A DNA stretch of 64,000 bases from Carnegiea gigantea (taxonomy: Eukaryota > Streptophyta > Magnoliopsida > Caryophyllales > Cactaceae), in assembly GCA_029747015.1 (NCBI GenBank), contig JAKOGI010002765.1, positions 23,690 to 87,689 on the forward strand. The letters run 5' to 3'. Positions within the stretch are counted from its first letter, which is position 1, and the number at the start of each line of letters is the position of its first letter. The notes beneath the pieces are model-generated. The model saw only the letters and a list, made by a program, of their open reading frames with translations. It did not search any database and was not told the DNA's origin. Below are positions 1 to 10,164 of the stretch, piece by piece. Both the position numbers and the translations under genes were made by a program.

Positions 1-1
1 T

Positions 2-353
2 GGCCCGTTTGAGATATTGGAGAAGGTCGGGCCCCAATGCCTACAAAGTCGACCTTCCCGGTGATTATGGGGTATCCGCCACCTTCAATGTGGCTGATTT
101 GAGCCCATACTATGATGAAGATGAGGAGTTGCCAAGTTTGAGGTCAAACTCCAAACAAGCCGGGGAGGATGATGGGGACCATCGTGCCCAAGCTTCATCC
201 ATACATTCAGCAAACCCTCACACCCATTCAACCCCCAAGGAGGCCAAAGAAGTTCATGCTTTGGTCAGAAAACTCATAAACACAGCAGAAGATGCACTGC
301 CAGTTCGTCCAGTTTCTGGCCCGGTTTTGTGTCGCTGTTGGAGCAAAATATAG
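2..353 (+). pseudogene. CRM-C polyprotein C-terminus, integrase tail (partial)
   Basis: This is the end of a CRM-type Ty3/gypsy polyprotein that begins outside the window. It reads the C-terminal tail of integrase: [24 protein letters not shown], an acidic run, then LPSLRSNS. A run of four C near 32-35 puts the first codons (FEILEKVG) out of frame with the rest, compared with the sister copy near 24120-24200. The frame crosses the 3' LTR start at 170 and stops at 351-353, so the last 60 or so residues are LTR-encoded. A coding end overlapping the 3' LTR is known from the CRM clade. The clade assignment is strong; function is lost or unknowable because the rest is missing. Confidence 0.8.
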
Positions 354-1279
354 AGGGGGAAATTTCCTGCACGCACCACCCCCTTAAAGCTTAGGATCTT
401 AGCTTTCCAACAAGCCCTTTTGCAAGGCATTTGGAGTCCATTTGGTCAGCCAACCAAGCCCAAAACTGAAGACAGTGCACTGCAGGGCGCCAATCAGCAC
501 AGTCCGAATTAAGGGAATGTTTGGCCCACCAACTCAACTCCATTGTTTCTGAAATTTTGCAGCATGAAAGGGGACATAAATATTTATCATGTCAAGGGTT
601 CAAATCCCATCCAAAGCACCCCCTTGTGTTGGTTTTATCCAGCCAAAAGGACAAGCAAAACATCCCTTTTACCCGGTTTGTTGCTAGCCGGTACAAGGGC
701 TGTTTTTCTTGGACTTTTTGCTTGCCCATTTGCTGAATGACTCATCTTGCTGCAACCTAGGACTTTTGTAAGCTTGACACCTCATTTGGGAGGCATAATA
801 ACCCCTAATGAGGTAGATTAAGCTAGGTAGTGAGGTGTCTAACTAGTAGTGGCTGATTAGATGTGTTTCTCTTCCCCATATGTACTTAGCTTTGTATTTT
901 CTGCCTAGGAAGAGAGGGAGCTCGGCCATGGCTTGTTAAAAGGAAGCTTGGTTCCTTCATTTTGCAACCAACTTGAATGCATAAGCTTGTGAGTTCTCAA
1001 AGAAACTCTCCCCCTCAAAATTCCTAGTCTATATCTTAAGTATGGCAACTTAAGTGGTGTCTAGGTCCCTTTATCTCAATTAGGTGGTGATTCCTAATTG
1101 ATCTAAGGGGATTGCCCAAGTATCCAACAAGAGTGGCTCCCCTTGGATTATCTCTTGAAGGTGCTTGCTCTATCAACTCTCCGCTTATCTTCTACACTCT
1201 CTCCCTTTCCTCCCTTAGTTTCCTTAGCAAGAACAAGGGTGGAGTTAGCTTGGGTTGTGTTCATTGCAAGCATACATCA
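170..1279 (+). repeat. 3' LTR of a CRM-C element
   Basis: The LTR begins TGATGGGGACC directly after the purine-rich GGGGAGGA stretch and ends GCATACATCA. It is about 1.1 kb and related to the LTR at 24274-25356, sharing the late block with AAGTGGTGTCTAGGTC and CAAGAGTGGCTCCCCTTGG. It carries the U3 motif TTTGGAGTCCATTTGG at about 430-445. The 5' part is also coding (to 353). The element body lies left of the window. Confidence 0.8.
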
Positions 1280-1409
1280 GAAAGCATGCACACGGTTATG
1301 AAGAGGTGTGTTCGGTTGGTGTTTGCTTGAGTGAAACGAACTTAGCAGCCTTGAAGATGCATGTTCCCACTTGAATTGGCACGCCTTTAGCCTTGGGAGA
1401 AAGGGGGAA
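1280..1409 (-). repeat. CRM-E LTR remnant between two insertions
   Basis: This short stretch lies between the CRM-C LTR and CRM-B element I. The TSD GGGAA of the CRM-B element (1405-1409) shows that the sequence on both sides was once continuous with 4358-4829, which is CRM-E LTR on the minus strand. No ORF is seen. The assignment is by context only. Confidence 0.5.
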
Positions 1410-2573
1410 CGATGTATATGTGGGTGGAAAGTGATCCAAATCAAACTCAAATCAAACTAAGCAAAATGAAAAGAGAGAAAGATGGGAAAGATGAAGAATA
1501 TCACCAAATAGGATAGAGATGAATAGTGCAAGACTTTGTGTATGAGATAATCCTTCCGGAGCCACTCACACCTTGGTCTTGGGCTAATTCCCTTCACTCT
1601 TCTGAGGAATCACTCCAAAGAAAAGAAGGAGAACCTAGAACGCCACTTGAATTAGCCAAATTCAAGATATAGAACTAGGAATTTTTGGGACACAAATGAG
1701 AATCACTCTCAAAGGTGCTTGAATTACTCTTGAAAATGCCTTAGAAATCTGATGTACAATGCTCACACACCCCCCCTTTATATAGGCTCAGCAAAAGACA
1801 ACAAAAGGACTCAAATAACTCCTAACAATTAAAACTAGTAAAATGAAAAGACTAAGATAAATGGAAAGACACACCATAAAAGGGGTGGGGGAGGTTACAA
1901 GGAATATTCTAGGATTTCTTAGCTGATTACACCAATATAGAAGGCTCCAAAACGTGCACAATGCCAGCCACACAATCACATGTAACCGAAGACTCTTCAT
2001 ATTCCCAGAATTAATCCTTGCAGCTGCCTCAACTTCAACAGAGCATAACGTCCAGAATACTCAGCCAAATCACGAGTTCTTGGGCTTGATAGAAATCCCT
2101 GGAAGTCTAGTTTTCAGAATGGGCTCATTTGCTCAATTTGGATAAGCGGTTTAAAAGTTATGGCCCAAACAATGCACCTATCTCAGACTGGACTGGATCA
2201 GCATAACGTATATTTGAGTGATATTTTGCCCAATCAAACGACGTCCAAATTAAACATAATTGGGCTTGTTTGAAAGCTAAGATCTTAAACTTAAAAACCA
2301 TGTGGAGCCTCAAGTTGTGGGACCACTTTAGTTAGGCGAAAAGTGCACACAAAAATCGGGAAAATTCGGGATGAAGGTGGCATTACCTCTTCGGGCATGA
2401 ACGCCAATTTCCGGCAAAGTTTTGCAACTTCTTTGACTTCTTCATGGTGTCTAAAGTCCTTGAACTCACATAAGAAGAGAAAATATAAGAGTTCCCATGC
2501 ACGCTCTTATTTGACACTTTTCTTCTTGGAAGTTAACCTTAAATAAAAATGATGCATATGGGAATATGCATCA
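1410..2573 (-). repeat. CRM-B I 3' LTR
   Basis: On the minus strand it starts with the arms TGATGCATAT and ATATGCATCA around TCCC (2550-2573) and ends at 1410. A TATA box (CCTATATAAA, minus) lies at 1777-1786, placing U3 at about 1790-2573. Confidence 0.88.
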
Positions 2574-3103
2574 TACTCCCCGGGTGGTTTTGAGTTTGTC
2601 CTCAAACTCAAAGGGTTAGAAAGCCTCTCAAGAAAGGGGTCACGCTCACAATATGGGAGCTTTTGGGGAAGGAGGTCACAGGGCATCACCTCTAGAGAGA
2701 TATAGAAGAGGGGGAGGGGAGGATAAAAACTAGAGTTAGACTCGGTTGGGAGAAGAGAGGTGAGTAAGAGGTTCTTTTGTAAGGCTTTTTGTGGTTTGGG
2801 GGTTTGGGAAGGTTGAATGGGGCTAGGTTCATGCTCATCAAATCTTGGAGGTAGGCTCCAATTTATCTCATTATCTACTTCATCATAGGCATCAAAGATG
2901 GGAGGTAGATCAAAGTTAACGTCACTATTTTCTTGATAATGGCCATCTCCATTTAAGACAAATGGATAGCTAACTTTTTTTCCTTCCTTCATGGCTGCTT
3001 CCCATTCGGCCAAGGTGATGAATTCCTTGTTGGGGCAGTCCGAGAGTGCATGACCAAAGCCTTGACACTTAGAACACCTTTTAATGCTCATGCTAGAACT
3101 CAT
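2507..3103 (-). CDS. Zinc-knuckle mini-Gag of CRM-B I
   Basis: A 198-codon ORF is the only internal coding sequence of this element. Right after the start it holds one intact CCHC zinc knuckle, CSKCQGFGHALSDCP (CX2CX4HX4C), the nucleic-acid-binding motif of Gag. An acidic and proline-rich middle follows (about residues 50-120), then a tail with LSLRTNSKPPGEYD that matches the C-terminal end of CRM polyproteins (LRTNS..GEDD). The frame runs on into the 3' LTR and stops at 2507. Gag matrix/capsid, protease, RT and integrase are all missing, so this looks like an internal deletion joining the gag end to the pol end. Whether the protein is made is unknown. Confidence 0.75.
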   Translation of the reverse strand: MSSSMSIKRCSKCQGFGHALSDCPNKEFITLAEWEAAMKEGKKVSYPFVLNGDGHYQENSDVNFDLPPIFDAYDEVDNEINWSLPPRFDEHEPSPIQPSQTPKPQKALQKNLLLTSLLPTESNSSFYPPLPLFYISLEVMPCDLLPQKLPYCERDPFLERLSNPLSLRTNSKPPGEYDAYSHMHHFYLRLTSKKKSVK

Positions 3104-3177
3104 GGTAGGACTTGATGTGTATGGGACTGATTTGTGGATGTGTTTGGGTTTCGAAACTTGGTCAAGTAGACAACCTA

Positions 3178-3190
3178 GGCTCTGATACCA
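3178..3190 (-). promoter_or_regulatory. Primer-binding site, tRNA-iMet type
   Basis: Minus-strand TGGTATCAGAGCC, 2 nt inside the 5' LTR end, is complementary to the 3' end of initiator tRNA-Met, the usual primer of plant Ty3/gypsy elements. Confidence 0.9.
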
Positions 3191-3192
3191 AT

Positions 3193-4357
3193 TGATGTAT
3201 ATGTGGGTGGAAAGTGATCCAAATCAAACTCAAATCAAGCTAAGCAAAATGAAAAGAGAGAAAGATGGGAAAGATGAAGAATATCACCAAACAGGATAGA
3301 GATGGATAGTGCAAGACTTTGAGTATGAGATAATCCTTCCGGAGCCACTCCCACCTTGGTCTTGGGCTAATTCCCTTCACTCTTCTGAGGAATCACTCCA
3401 AAGAAAAGAAGGAGAACCTAGAACACCACTTGAATTAGCCAAATTCAAGATATAGAACTAGGAATTTTTTGGAACACAAATGAGAATCACTCTCAAAGGT
3501 GCTTGAATTACTCTTGAAAATGCCTTAGAAATCTGATCTACAATGCTCACACGCCCCCCTTTATATAGGCTCAACAAAAGACAACAAAAGGACTCAAATA
3601 ACTCCTAACAATTAAAACTAGTAAAATGAAAAGACTAAGATAAATGGAAAGACACACCATAAAAGGGGTGGGGGAGGTTACAAGGAATATTCTAGGATTT
3701 CTTAGCTGATTACACCACTCTAGAAGGCTCCAAAACGTGCACAATGTCAGCCACACAATCACATGTAACCGAAGACTCTTCATATTCCCAGAATTAATCC
3801 TTGCAGCTGCCTCAACTTCAACAGAGTATAACTTCCAGAATACTTGGCCAAATCATGCGTTCTTGGGCTTGATAGAAAGCCCTGGAAGTCTAGTTTTCAG
3901 AATGGGCTCATTTGCGCAATTTGGATAAGCGGTTTGAAAGTTATGGCCCAAACAATGCACCTATCTCAGACTAGACTGGATCAGCATAACGTATCTTTGA
4001 GTGATATTTTGCCCAATCAAACGACGTCCAAATTAAACATAATTGGGCTTGTTTGAAAGCTGAGATCTTAAACTTCAAAACCATGTGGAGCCTCAAGTTG
4101 TGGGACCACTTTAGTTAGGCCAAATGTGCACACAAAAAATCGGGAAATTTCGGGATGAAGGCGGCATTACCTCTTCGGGCATGAACGCCAATTTCCGGCA
4201 AAGTTTTGCAAATTTTTTGACTTCTTCATGGTGTCTAAAGTCCTTGAACTCACATAATAAGAGAAAATATGAGAGTTCCCATGCACGCTCTTGCTTGACA
4301 CTTTTCTTCTTGGAAGTTAACCTTAAATAAAAATGATGCATATGGGAATATGCATCA
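3193..4357 (-). repeat. CRM-B I 5' LTR
   Basis: It is 1165 bp and nearly identical to 1410-2573 by eye. It is bounded by the palindromic terminus (4334-4357) and TGATGTATATG at 3193. A TATA box lies near 3560-3568 (minus). Shared U3 motifs are present. Confidence 0.88.
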
Positions 4358-4829
4358 GGGAATGCAACTTGTGGGGAGAAGAATGCAGCAAAGGGCTGTA
4401 GCATGAAGATGCAATGTATACGCGTTTTGCATTAATTGCATTCACACCTACAGCAAGGCCAGATTCAAATGGGCATATCTCTCTGGTTTGTGATCCAAAT
4501 TCGATAATTCTTAATTCCCTGGAAAGCTGGAAGAGTCTAGTTTCTAAAGGAAGTGGTTTCATTGCATTTGGATTAGCCGTTTGAAAGATATGGGTCGAAG
4601 AGTACAAACTGCCCAAACTGGACTGGATTCTGGCAGTTTTTCTTTAGGGCTTTATTTGACCAACCAAATGAACTCCAAATGACTTGCATCTTGATTCATT
4701 GGAAGCAGAACTTCTTAAACTTCAATCTAGGCCTCCTGCATCCTGGTTATACCTTCTAGAGGTTTAAGAATTTTAATCCTCAAAACCGGGCAAATAAACT
4801 GGACATGCTGGCAGCCCTGACACTTTGGC
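4358..4829 (-). repeat. CRM-E LTR fragment (left arm)
   Basis: Reverse complement of 26231-26697, with the same sequence up to the CTTTGGC boundary. It is flanked by CRM-B element I (TSD GGGAA) and CRM-B element II (TSD TTGGC at 4825-4829). No ORF is seen. Confidence 0.8.
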
Positions 4830-5983
4830 TGATGTATATGAGGGTGGCAAGTGAACCAAATCAAACTCCAACTCAAAATAAGCCAAATTGGGAAGAGAAA
4901 ATGAAAGATGGATGAGATGGATGAAGAATTTCACTACACAAGAAAAAGGAATAGAACAAGATCTTGTAATTGAGATAATCCTTCACGGAGCCACTCAATG
5001 ACTTTACCTTGGGCTAATTCTCTTGTCTTAACCAAGGAATCACTCCAATTGGAAAAGGAAGAGAACCTAGAACACCACTTGAATTTGCCACAATTCAAGA
5101 TATAGAACTAGGAATTTAGTTGCACTTTTGAGAAACACACTCAAAGTACTTGTATTGCTTTGGAAATTTCTTACAATGCTGAATGATGAAATGCAACTAC
5201 ACAACCCACCTATTTATAGGCTAAACAAAGACAACCAAAAGACTTAAAAACTCCTAGTAATTAAAACTAGAAAATTGAAAAGACTTAGGAAAAATAAAAA
5301 GACTCATCATAAAAGGGGTGTGGGAGGTTATAAGGAATATTCTAGGATTTCTCAGCTGAATATCTCCATCTAGAAGCCTCCAAAACGTGCACAATATCAG
5401 CCACACAAATACATGTAACCGAAGACTCTTCATTTTCCCAGAATTAATCCTTGCAGCTGCCTCAACTTCAACAGCGCATAACTTCCAGAATACTTGGCAA
5501 ATCACGCGTTCTTGGGCTTGATAGAAAGCCCTGGAAGTCTAGTTTCCAAAATGGGCTCATTTACTCACTTTGGATAAGCGGTTTAAAAGTTATGGCCCAA
5601 ACAATGCACATATCTCAGACTGGACTGGATCAGCATAACGTATCTTTGAGTGATATTTTGCCCAATCAAATGATGTCCAAATTAAACAAACTTGGGCTTA
5701 TTTGAAAGATGAAATCTTAAACTTCAAAAGCACATGGGCCCTCAAGTTGTGGGTCCACGTGAGCTTGTCCAAAAGTGGTCACAAAAATCGGGTTCCGCAG
5801 GGATGAATTCGGCACCAAATTTCTAGCAAAGCTTAACCTCTTTTTGACCTCTCCATAGTGTCGCAAGTCTTTGAACTCACTTAAGAAGACCAAATAGGCA
5901 CATTTCCATGCATGATCTTCTTTGACCCTTTCTTCTTTGAAATTGGACTTGAATAAAAATGATGCATATGGAAATATGCATCA
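4830..5983 (-). repeat. CRM-B II 3' LTR
   Basis: 1154 bp, TGATGTATATG on the left, palindromic terminus at 5960-5983. A TATA-like TATAAATA on the minus strand lies at about 5211-5218. It belongs to a subtype distinct from element I, with many shared substitutions relative to 1410-2573. Confidence 0.87.
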
Positions 5984-6276
5984 TACTCCCCGGGTTGTTT
6001 TGAGTTTGTCCTCAAACTCAAAGGGTTGGCAAGCCTCTCAAGAAAGGGGTCGCGCTTACAATATGGGAGCTTTTGGGGAAGGAGGTCACAGGGCATCACC
6101 TCTAGAGAGATATAGAAGAGGGTGAGGGGAGGATGATAAAACGGGTCATACCTGGTGAGGAGAAGAGGCGGAAGTGGGAACTCTTCTTTTTGGCCACGAA
6201 ACTTTGGAGTTTCAAGGATGACCATCTCCTTTTCAATCAAAGCAATCTCTTTTCGCAAGTTCCCAAGAGAAAACAT
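5881..6276 (-). CDS. Truncated Gag N-terminus of CRM-B II
   Basis: A 131-codon ORF starts with SLGNLRKEIALIEKE and reaches PKFRGQKEEF, the start of a Gag-like domain seen in longer form at 62357-62571. It then jumps, after about 45 residues, to the element-end sequence LSLRTNSKQPGEYD shared with CRM-B I and finishes inside the 3' LTR. The whole Gag core and pol are deleted. It therefore records a different internal deletion from that of element I. Coding activity is uncertain. Confidence 0.6.
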   Translation of the reverse strand: MFSLGNLRKEIALIEKEMVILETPKFRGQKEEFPLPPLLLTRYDPFYHPPLTLFYISLEVMPCDLLPQKLPYCKRDPFLERLANPLSLRTNSKQPGEYDAYFHMHHFYSSPISKKKGSKKIMHGNVPIWSS

Positions 6277-6354
6277 GATGGATGAATGCTTAAGGGTTCT
6301 TTGTGGATTATGTGTTTAGGCTAGAAAAAGGCTGTTTTGGAGAAGAGGAGGGAG

Positions 6355-6472
6355 GGCACGGTCGTGCAAGGGGCACTGGGGAACCGTGCTATGCTTCGAC
6401 TTGAGGAAATGCAGAAAAGTATAGTGGCACGGTCGTGCTGGGTGGCACGGGGGCACCGTGCTGCTTCTCTGG
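6355..6472 (-). promoter_or_regulatory. Leader paired inverted repeats (CACGG motif)
   Basis: On the minus strand two blocks are visible, each with a GCACGG..CCGTGC-type hairpin followed by GCACGACCGTGCC. The position, between PBS and gag start, matches the same blocks in the CRM-A, CRM-C and other CRM-B leaders. Function unknown; RNA dimerisation, packaging or translation control are possible. Confidence 0.6.
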
Positions 6473-6583
6473 TCTTCGAGACTGGGTTTGCCGGTTTGTG
6501 CTTTTTTTTTTTTGGTTTGTATTTTGGCTTTTTGGGATGTACTTGGGTGTGATGTGGGTCACTTAAGAACCGTGGCTCTGATA

Positions 6584-6596
6584 CCAATTGATGTAT
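6584..6596 (-). promoter_or_regulatory. Primer-binding site, tRNA-iMet type
   Basis: GGCTCTGATACCA on the plus strand is the complement of TGGTATCAGAGCC, 2 nt from the LTR start at 6599. Confidence 0.9.
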
Positions 6597-6598
6597 AT

Positions 6599-6671
6599 GA
6601 GGGTGGCAAGTGAACCAAATCAAACTCCAACTCAAAATAAGCCAAATTGGGAAGAGAAATGAAAGATGGAT
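6599..6671 (-). repeat. CRM-B II 5' LTR, first 73 bp before the Tekay insertion
   Basis: It matches the start of the LTR at 4830 and is cut within AAAGATGGAT. TGGAT (6667-6671) is the target duplicated by the Tekay element. Confidence 0.85.
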
Positions 6672-8661
6672 TGTAACACCCCCACTACCTACCAGGGATG
6701 TCACACCGCCAGGATCCCCCGAGGGAGACCCTTAAGGCTCTTCTTCTTTTAATTTTCTTCTTAATTTTTACCCAACTTTAGCTTAGGTTAGGAAAACCTG
6801 GAACGAATCCGGCAGAGTTCCGTCTGTAATATCAACATTTCCATAATTTACATTGTAATTTGTAGGGTACCTGTATCATTACAACTAAAATTCAAAAAGG
6901 AAATAGGAGTTTCCAGCGAGTCACACACTCGCGGTTGAGGCTTATGCCTTTACAACAGTCATACAGTTAGTTACATGGTTCGCAGATAGTCCAGAGCCAA
7001 CTACATGTTTACTCTTTACATTACATCTAACAAAGAAGGACATGGCAGCTTCAGCAAGCAGCAGCAACATAAGAACACTTTCTGGAGGACTGGATGTCCG
7101 TAAGCAAGCAGCACGCATAATCTTTCATTCATTACCTGGGAAGGGGAAAAGGGGAAGGAAATGGAGTGAGTCCCTACGTGCTCAATGAGTGCCCCCTCCA
7201 CTTCCTAAAGTAAACCTTTTCCAAGTTCTATGACCTTTAGTGTGCATTTGTTAATGTGCACGTGGTATTCAAGTTACGTTGAGCTATGCGATACACATTA
7301 GGGGCACTTGACCATATTATTAACATAAAGTGTTCTTCATGCGAGGAACGTTGGCATGTTAAGGATGGGCATCATAGGATTGTGAGATGTATTAATACTC
7401 ATTCGTCCAACATGCACTTTCTAAGTATAGTTACTTAACGCAACATAATGACTTGATGCAAACGTAACTATCTGGAGTAAACATGAGAACTTGACCATAC
7501 ACTACTTGAGATCATATGAAACAAAGCATTTTCATTCATATTAGTCGTATTACGACTGCTCATCTTTCTTTCAATCAACTATTAGTCGACCTTCAACCTT
7601 TCTTTTCATAAAGCATTTAAGACGGCAATTGCCAACTACATTTTTCATTCATAAGGAAAATACTTGTGGCCTAAGATCATTACAGAGTGCTGATTGGGTG
7701 AGAACTATCCTCGATCCCATAGTGAGACCTAACGCTCATGCTTAAGCTCTTACTCCCGGGATGGCTACATATAACATATCGAACCATTACATTAACCCTC
7801 GTCAGGGCCTCTAGGGTTTATCCGGACTTATCCCCTAGGAAAACATTACATTATATCATATTGTCCGCAGCACATTATCTTAGCCACTCAAAGCGTATCG
7901 GTCATAACGGCTAGTAGTTTTCCGTTTCAAACAATGAAATCATTCAACGTATAATTCCCATCTCCCTTTTGTTAAAACGTTTTAGGGGTTCCTCCCAAAT
8001 ACTATTTGAATAGCTAAAATAGGCCATAGCTCGTTACTAGACATGGCTATTGTTCATTTAAAACACATGAAAAGTCATTAGTCAAAACATCCCCCTTCCA
8101 TACACATGTTACATTTTAAATATGCAAGGAAAGGGAAACACACACATCACATTTAAACACTTCGTAATCATTTCAACACAATGAGCCAAACATGGCCTCG
8201 CAATCCACACGATTGCGGTAATTTCATAACCCGAACTCCCTCCTCACAAGCACCGTACCACAAGACCTCAATCGCTCATAATTCTTTCCTCAAACCATCC
8301 AACTACCAACTCGATTCATCGATTTATTAATCACATCATCTTATCATATTAGCTTATGAAAAAGAGAGGGGAGTTTAGGCCCTTACCTGAGCAACCAGCA
8401 TCATTCAGCGGAGCGTTACAACAAACGTGCAAATAGCCACATTTATTCGTAATTCAACGATACTTTATTCAGTAAATCAAATATAATTCCATGCTAAACA
8501 CAACAATGCATTTCGAAGTAATTTCCCTAGCACGAATGTACTAAAAGGGTTCAAATTTATTTCGTCACACACATAAAACATTAGCTAGTCCAATTCGAAT
8601 GGAAGCTAAACACGTTAGACTAACTTCGTTTTTAATCCATTTTCATAAATTAGCTACATAA

Positions 8662-8865
8662 CTTGAATCGATGCTAAATTCGTTAAATTAACTTCGATTT
8701 TAATTCCGTTTTAAACTATAACTCATTAACTTGAATCGAAGCTAAATACGTTAAATTAACTTCGATCTTAATTCCGTTTTAAACTATAACTCATTAACTT
8801 GAATCGAAACTAAATACGTTAAATTAACTTCGATTTTAATTCCGTTTTAAACTATAACTCATTAA
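8662..8865. repeat. 68-bp tandem repeat, three copies, in the Tekay LTR
   Basis: Units start at 8662, 8730 and 8798 with CTTGAATCGA and differ at a few bases. Each unit contains AATCGAAG and CTTCGATT as an internal dyad. The same array is in the other LTR at 17731-17934. Confidence 0.9.
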
Positions 8866-9458
8866 TTAGGCATAATTCATTTTAAAGTCATTTTTCAAGC
8901 GCGATTTAACACGTATCGATTTGAAGAGTCATTCATTGCCTCGGAATTACATTTCAAGCCTATTTAAGTCGTTTTAGCATAACATGATTCGAGTTATGAT
9001 CAGGCAGCGAGTTTGCACATGCATCAATTCAGGTATTATTGAAAGTACGGTTACAGCCTATAACAATTCATGTGCATTTCTAAGCTGAAAATTTACTGTT
9101 TCAAAACATGCATACTGACGGCAGTGAGCAAGGTATGTTTGTGCGGTTTGGGCGTGCATAAATAGGCTTGAAATTACCAGGCATCACATTTTCAATCAAT
9201 CTCTGACATTTTTAACTACTTGAGCTAACCTTAATCTGACATGCAACATCATTCTACTGAATTCATACTTAAAATAACAGCAACAGCTTAGGAGAGGATG
9301 TTCACTCACCTAAAAGTGCTTAATTACCCACTCACTTGGCAGTAATTCACGCCCAAACCCTTTTGAATTCGTTCTTGGTTCAGCTACACCCAGAACCGAA
9401 ACCCTAGCTTTGATTTGGTCGCGATTTGGGGTTGTCTGGGGTCGAATTCGACCCCCAG

Positions 9459-9466
9459 ATTTATAG
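9459..9466 (-). promoter_or_regulatory. TATA box of the Tekay 3' LTR
   Basis: Minus-strand CTATAAAT lies directly downstream of a GC-rich U3 block (about 9470-9780) with GA/CT microsatellites at about 9690-9735 and a poly-T tract at about 9791-9806. Transcription would start about 30 nt downstream, near 9430. The site is conserved at 18529-18536. Confidence 0.65.
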
Positions 9467-10152
9467 AGGAGGTGGAGTGGGCAGTGGCTCGCCGGAATCC
9501 GGCACGTGGGCGGTGGTTTTTAGGTGTTAGACGCGTGGTTGGAGAGCTGACTCGTTCGTGTGACGTGGGGGAAGGAAAACAGGCAGTGGTTGGGTGGCTG
9601 GCGACGCGTGGGTGAGGCCAGACAGCTCCTCCTCTCGCCGGCGACACGTGACGGCCGGCGGTGACGCCAGGCGGCGACCGGTGGCCCGCGAGAGAGAGAG
9701 AGAGAGCGTAGCAGAGAGAGAGAGAGCGAGGTGCGAGAGGAGGGGGGTCGGGTTCTGCCCGACTTCGGTCCCCCTTCCCCCTTTTCAATCTTTTTTTTTT
9801 TTTTTTGGGTTAAACTAACAACATACAGCTAAATTTTGATCCGTACTCGCTAATAGTTAGGTTAAACCCAAATTGAACGACCTACCATGTACATTTTGGT
9901 TTAAACTTTGGGAATCTGCCAAGTAAAACGAAAAGCGATTTTAAAAACTGGGTTTAGCATAGATTCAAATATTTTATAAATAAGTAGCGTCAATGATAAC
10001 ATTAGTCAAATAATCGCCCCTTTTATTGAAACTAGTCGTTAAAAACTCACACGGTCGATTTAATACTTTCGTCGGATAACAAATTAAAAGCAACTGGTAA
10101 AATCAACAACTAAACAGTTAGTCGGTGATAGCACGAAAGCATGGCCCTTACA

Positions 10153-10164
10153 CTCTCCCCTCTT
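10153..10164 (-). promoter_or_regulatory. Polypurine tract of the Tekay element
   Basis: Minus-strand AAGAGGGGAGAG directly abuts the 3' LTR start at 10152, where the plus-strand DNA primer is expected. It overlaps the polyprotein stop codon by 2 nt. Confidence 0.88.

Larger units (their letters stand above)
1410..4357 (-). mobile_element. CRM-B element I, complete non-autonomous LTR element
   Basis: Two LTRs of about 1.16 kb (1410-2573 and 3193-4357) flank only 619 bp of internal sequence. The PBS lies at 3178-3190 and the single internal ORF encodes a lone zinc knuckle. Target site duplications GGGAA are visible at 1405-1409 and 4358-4362, so this is one complete insertion into a CRM-E LTR. 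It has no protease, reverse transcriptase or integrase, so it must have been mobilised in trans. The first LTR base at 1410 is C instead of T. The same insertion, duplicated, is present inverted at 26698-28753. Confidence 0.88.
6672..10152 (-). repeat. Tekay 3' LTR (3481 bp)
   Basis: Bounded by TGTAACACCCCC and CCCTTACA. On the minus strand U3 covers about 9430-10152 and contains a GC-rich promoter-like block; the long AT-rich remainder (6672 to about 9430) is R-U5. It contains a 3 x 68-bp tandem array and no credible gene. Open frames in the GC-rich block are compositional. Confidence 0.93.

Noticed and set aside
8662..8865. CRISPR-like array
   Set aside because: Units are contiguous, without variable spacers, inside a plant LTR.
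9384..9788. 134-codon minus-strand ORF rich in Arg, Pro and Ser in the Tekay LTR
   Set aside because: It lies in the GC-rich U3 block, where stops are rare by composition. The other LTR has it shortened (18622-18858) and the residues show no family pattern.
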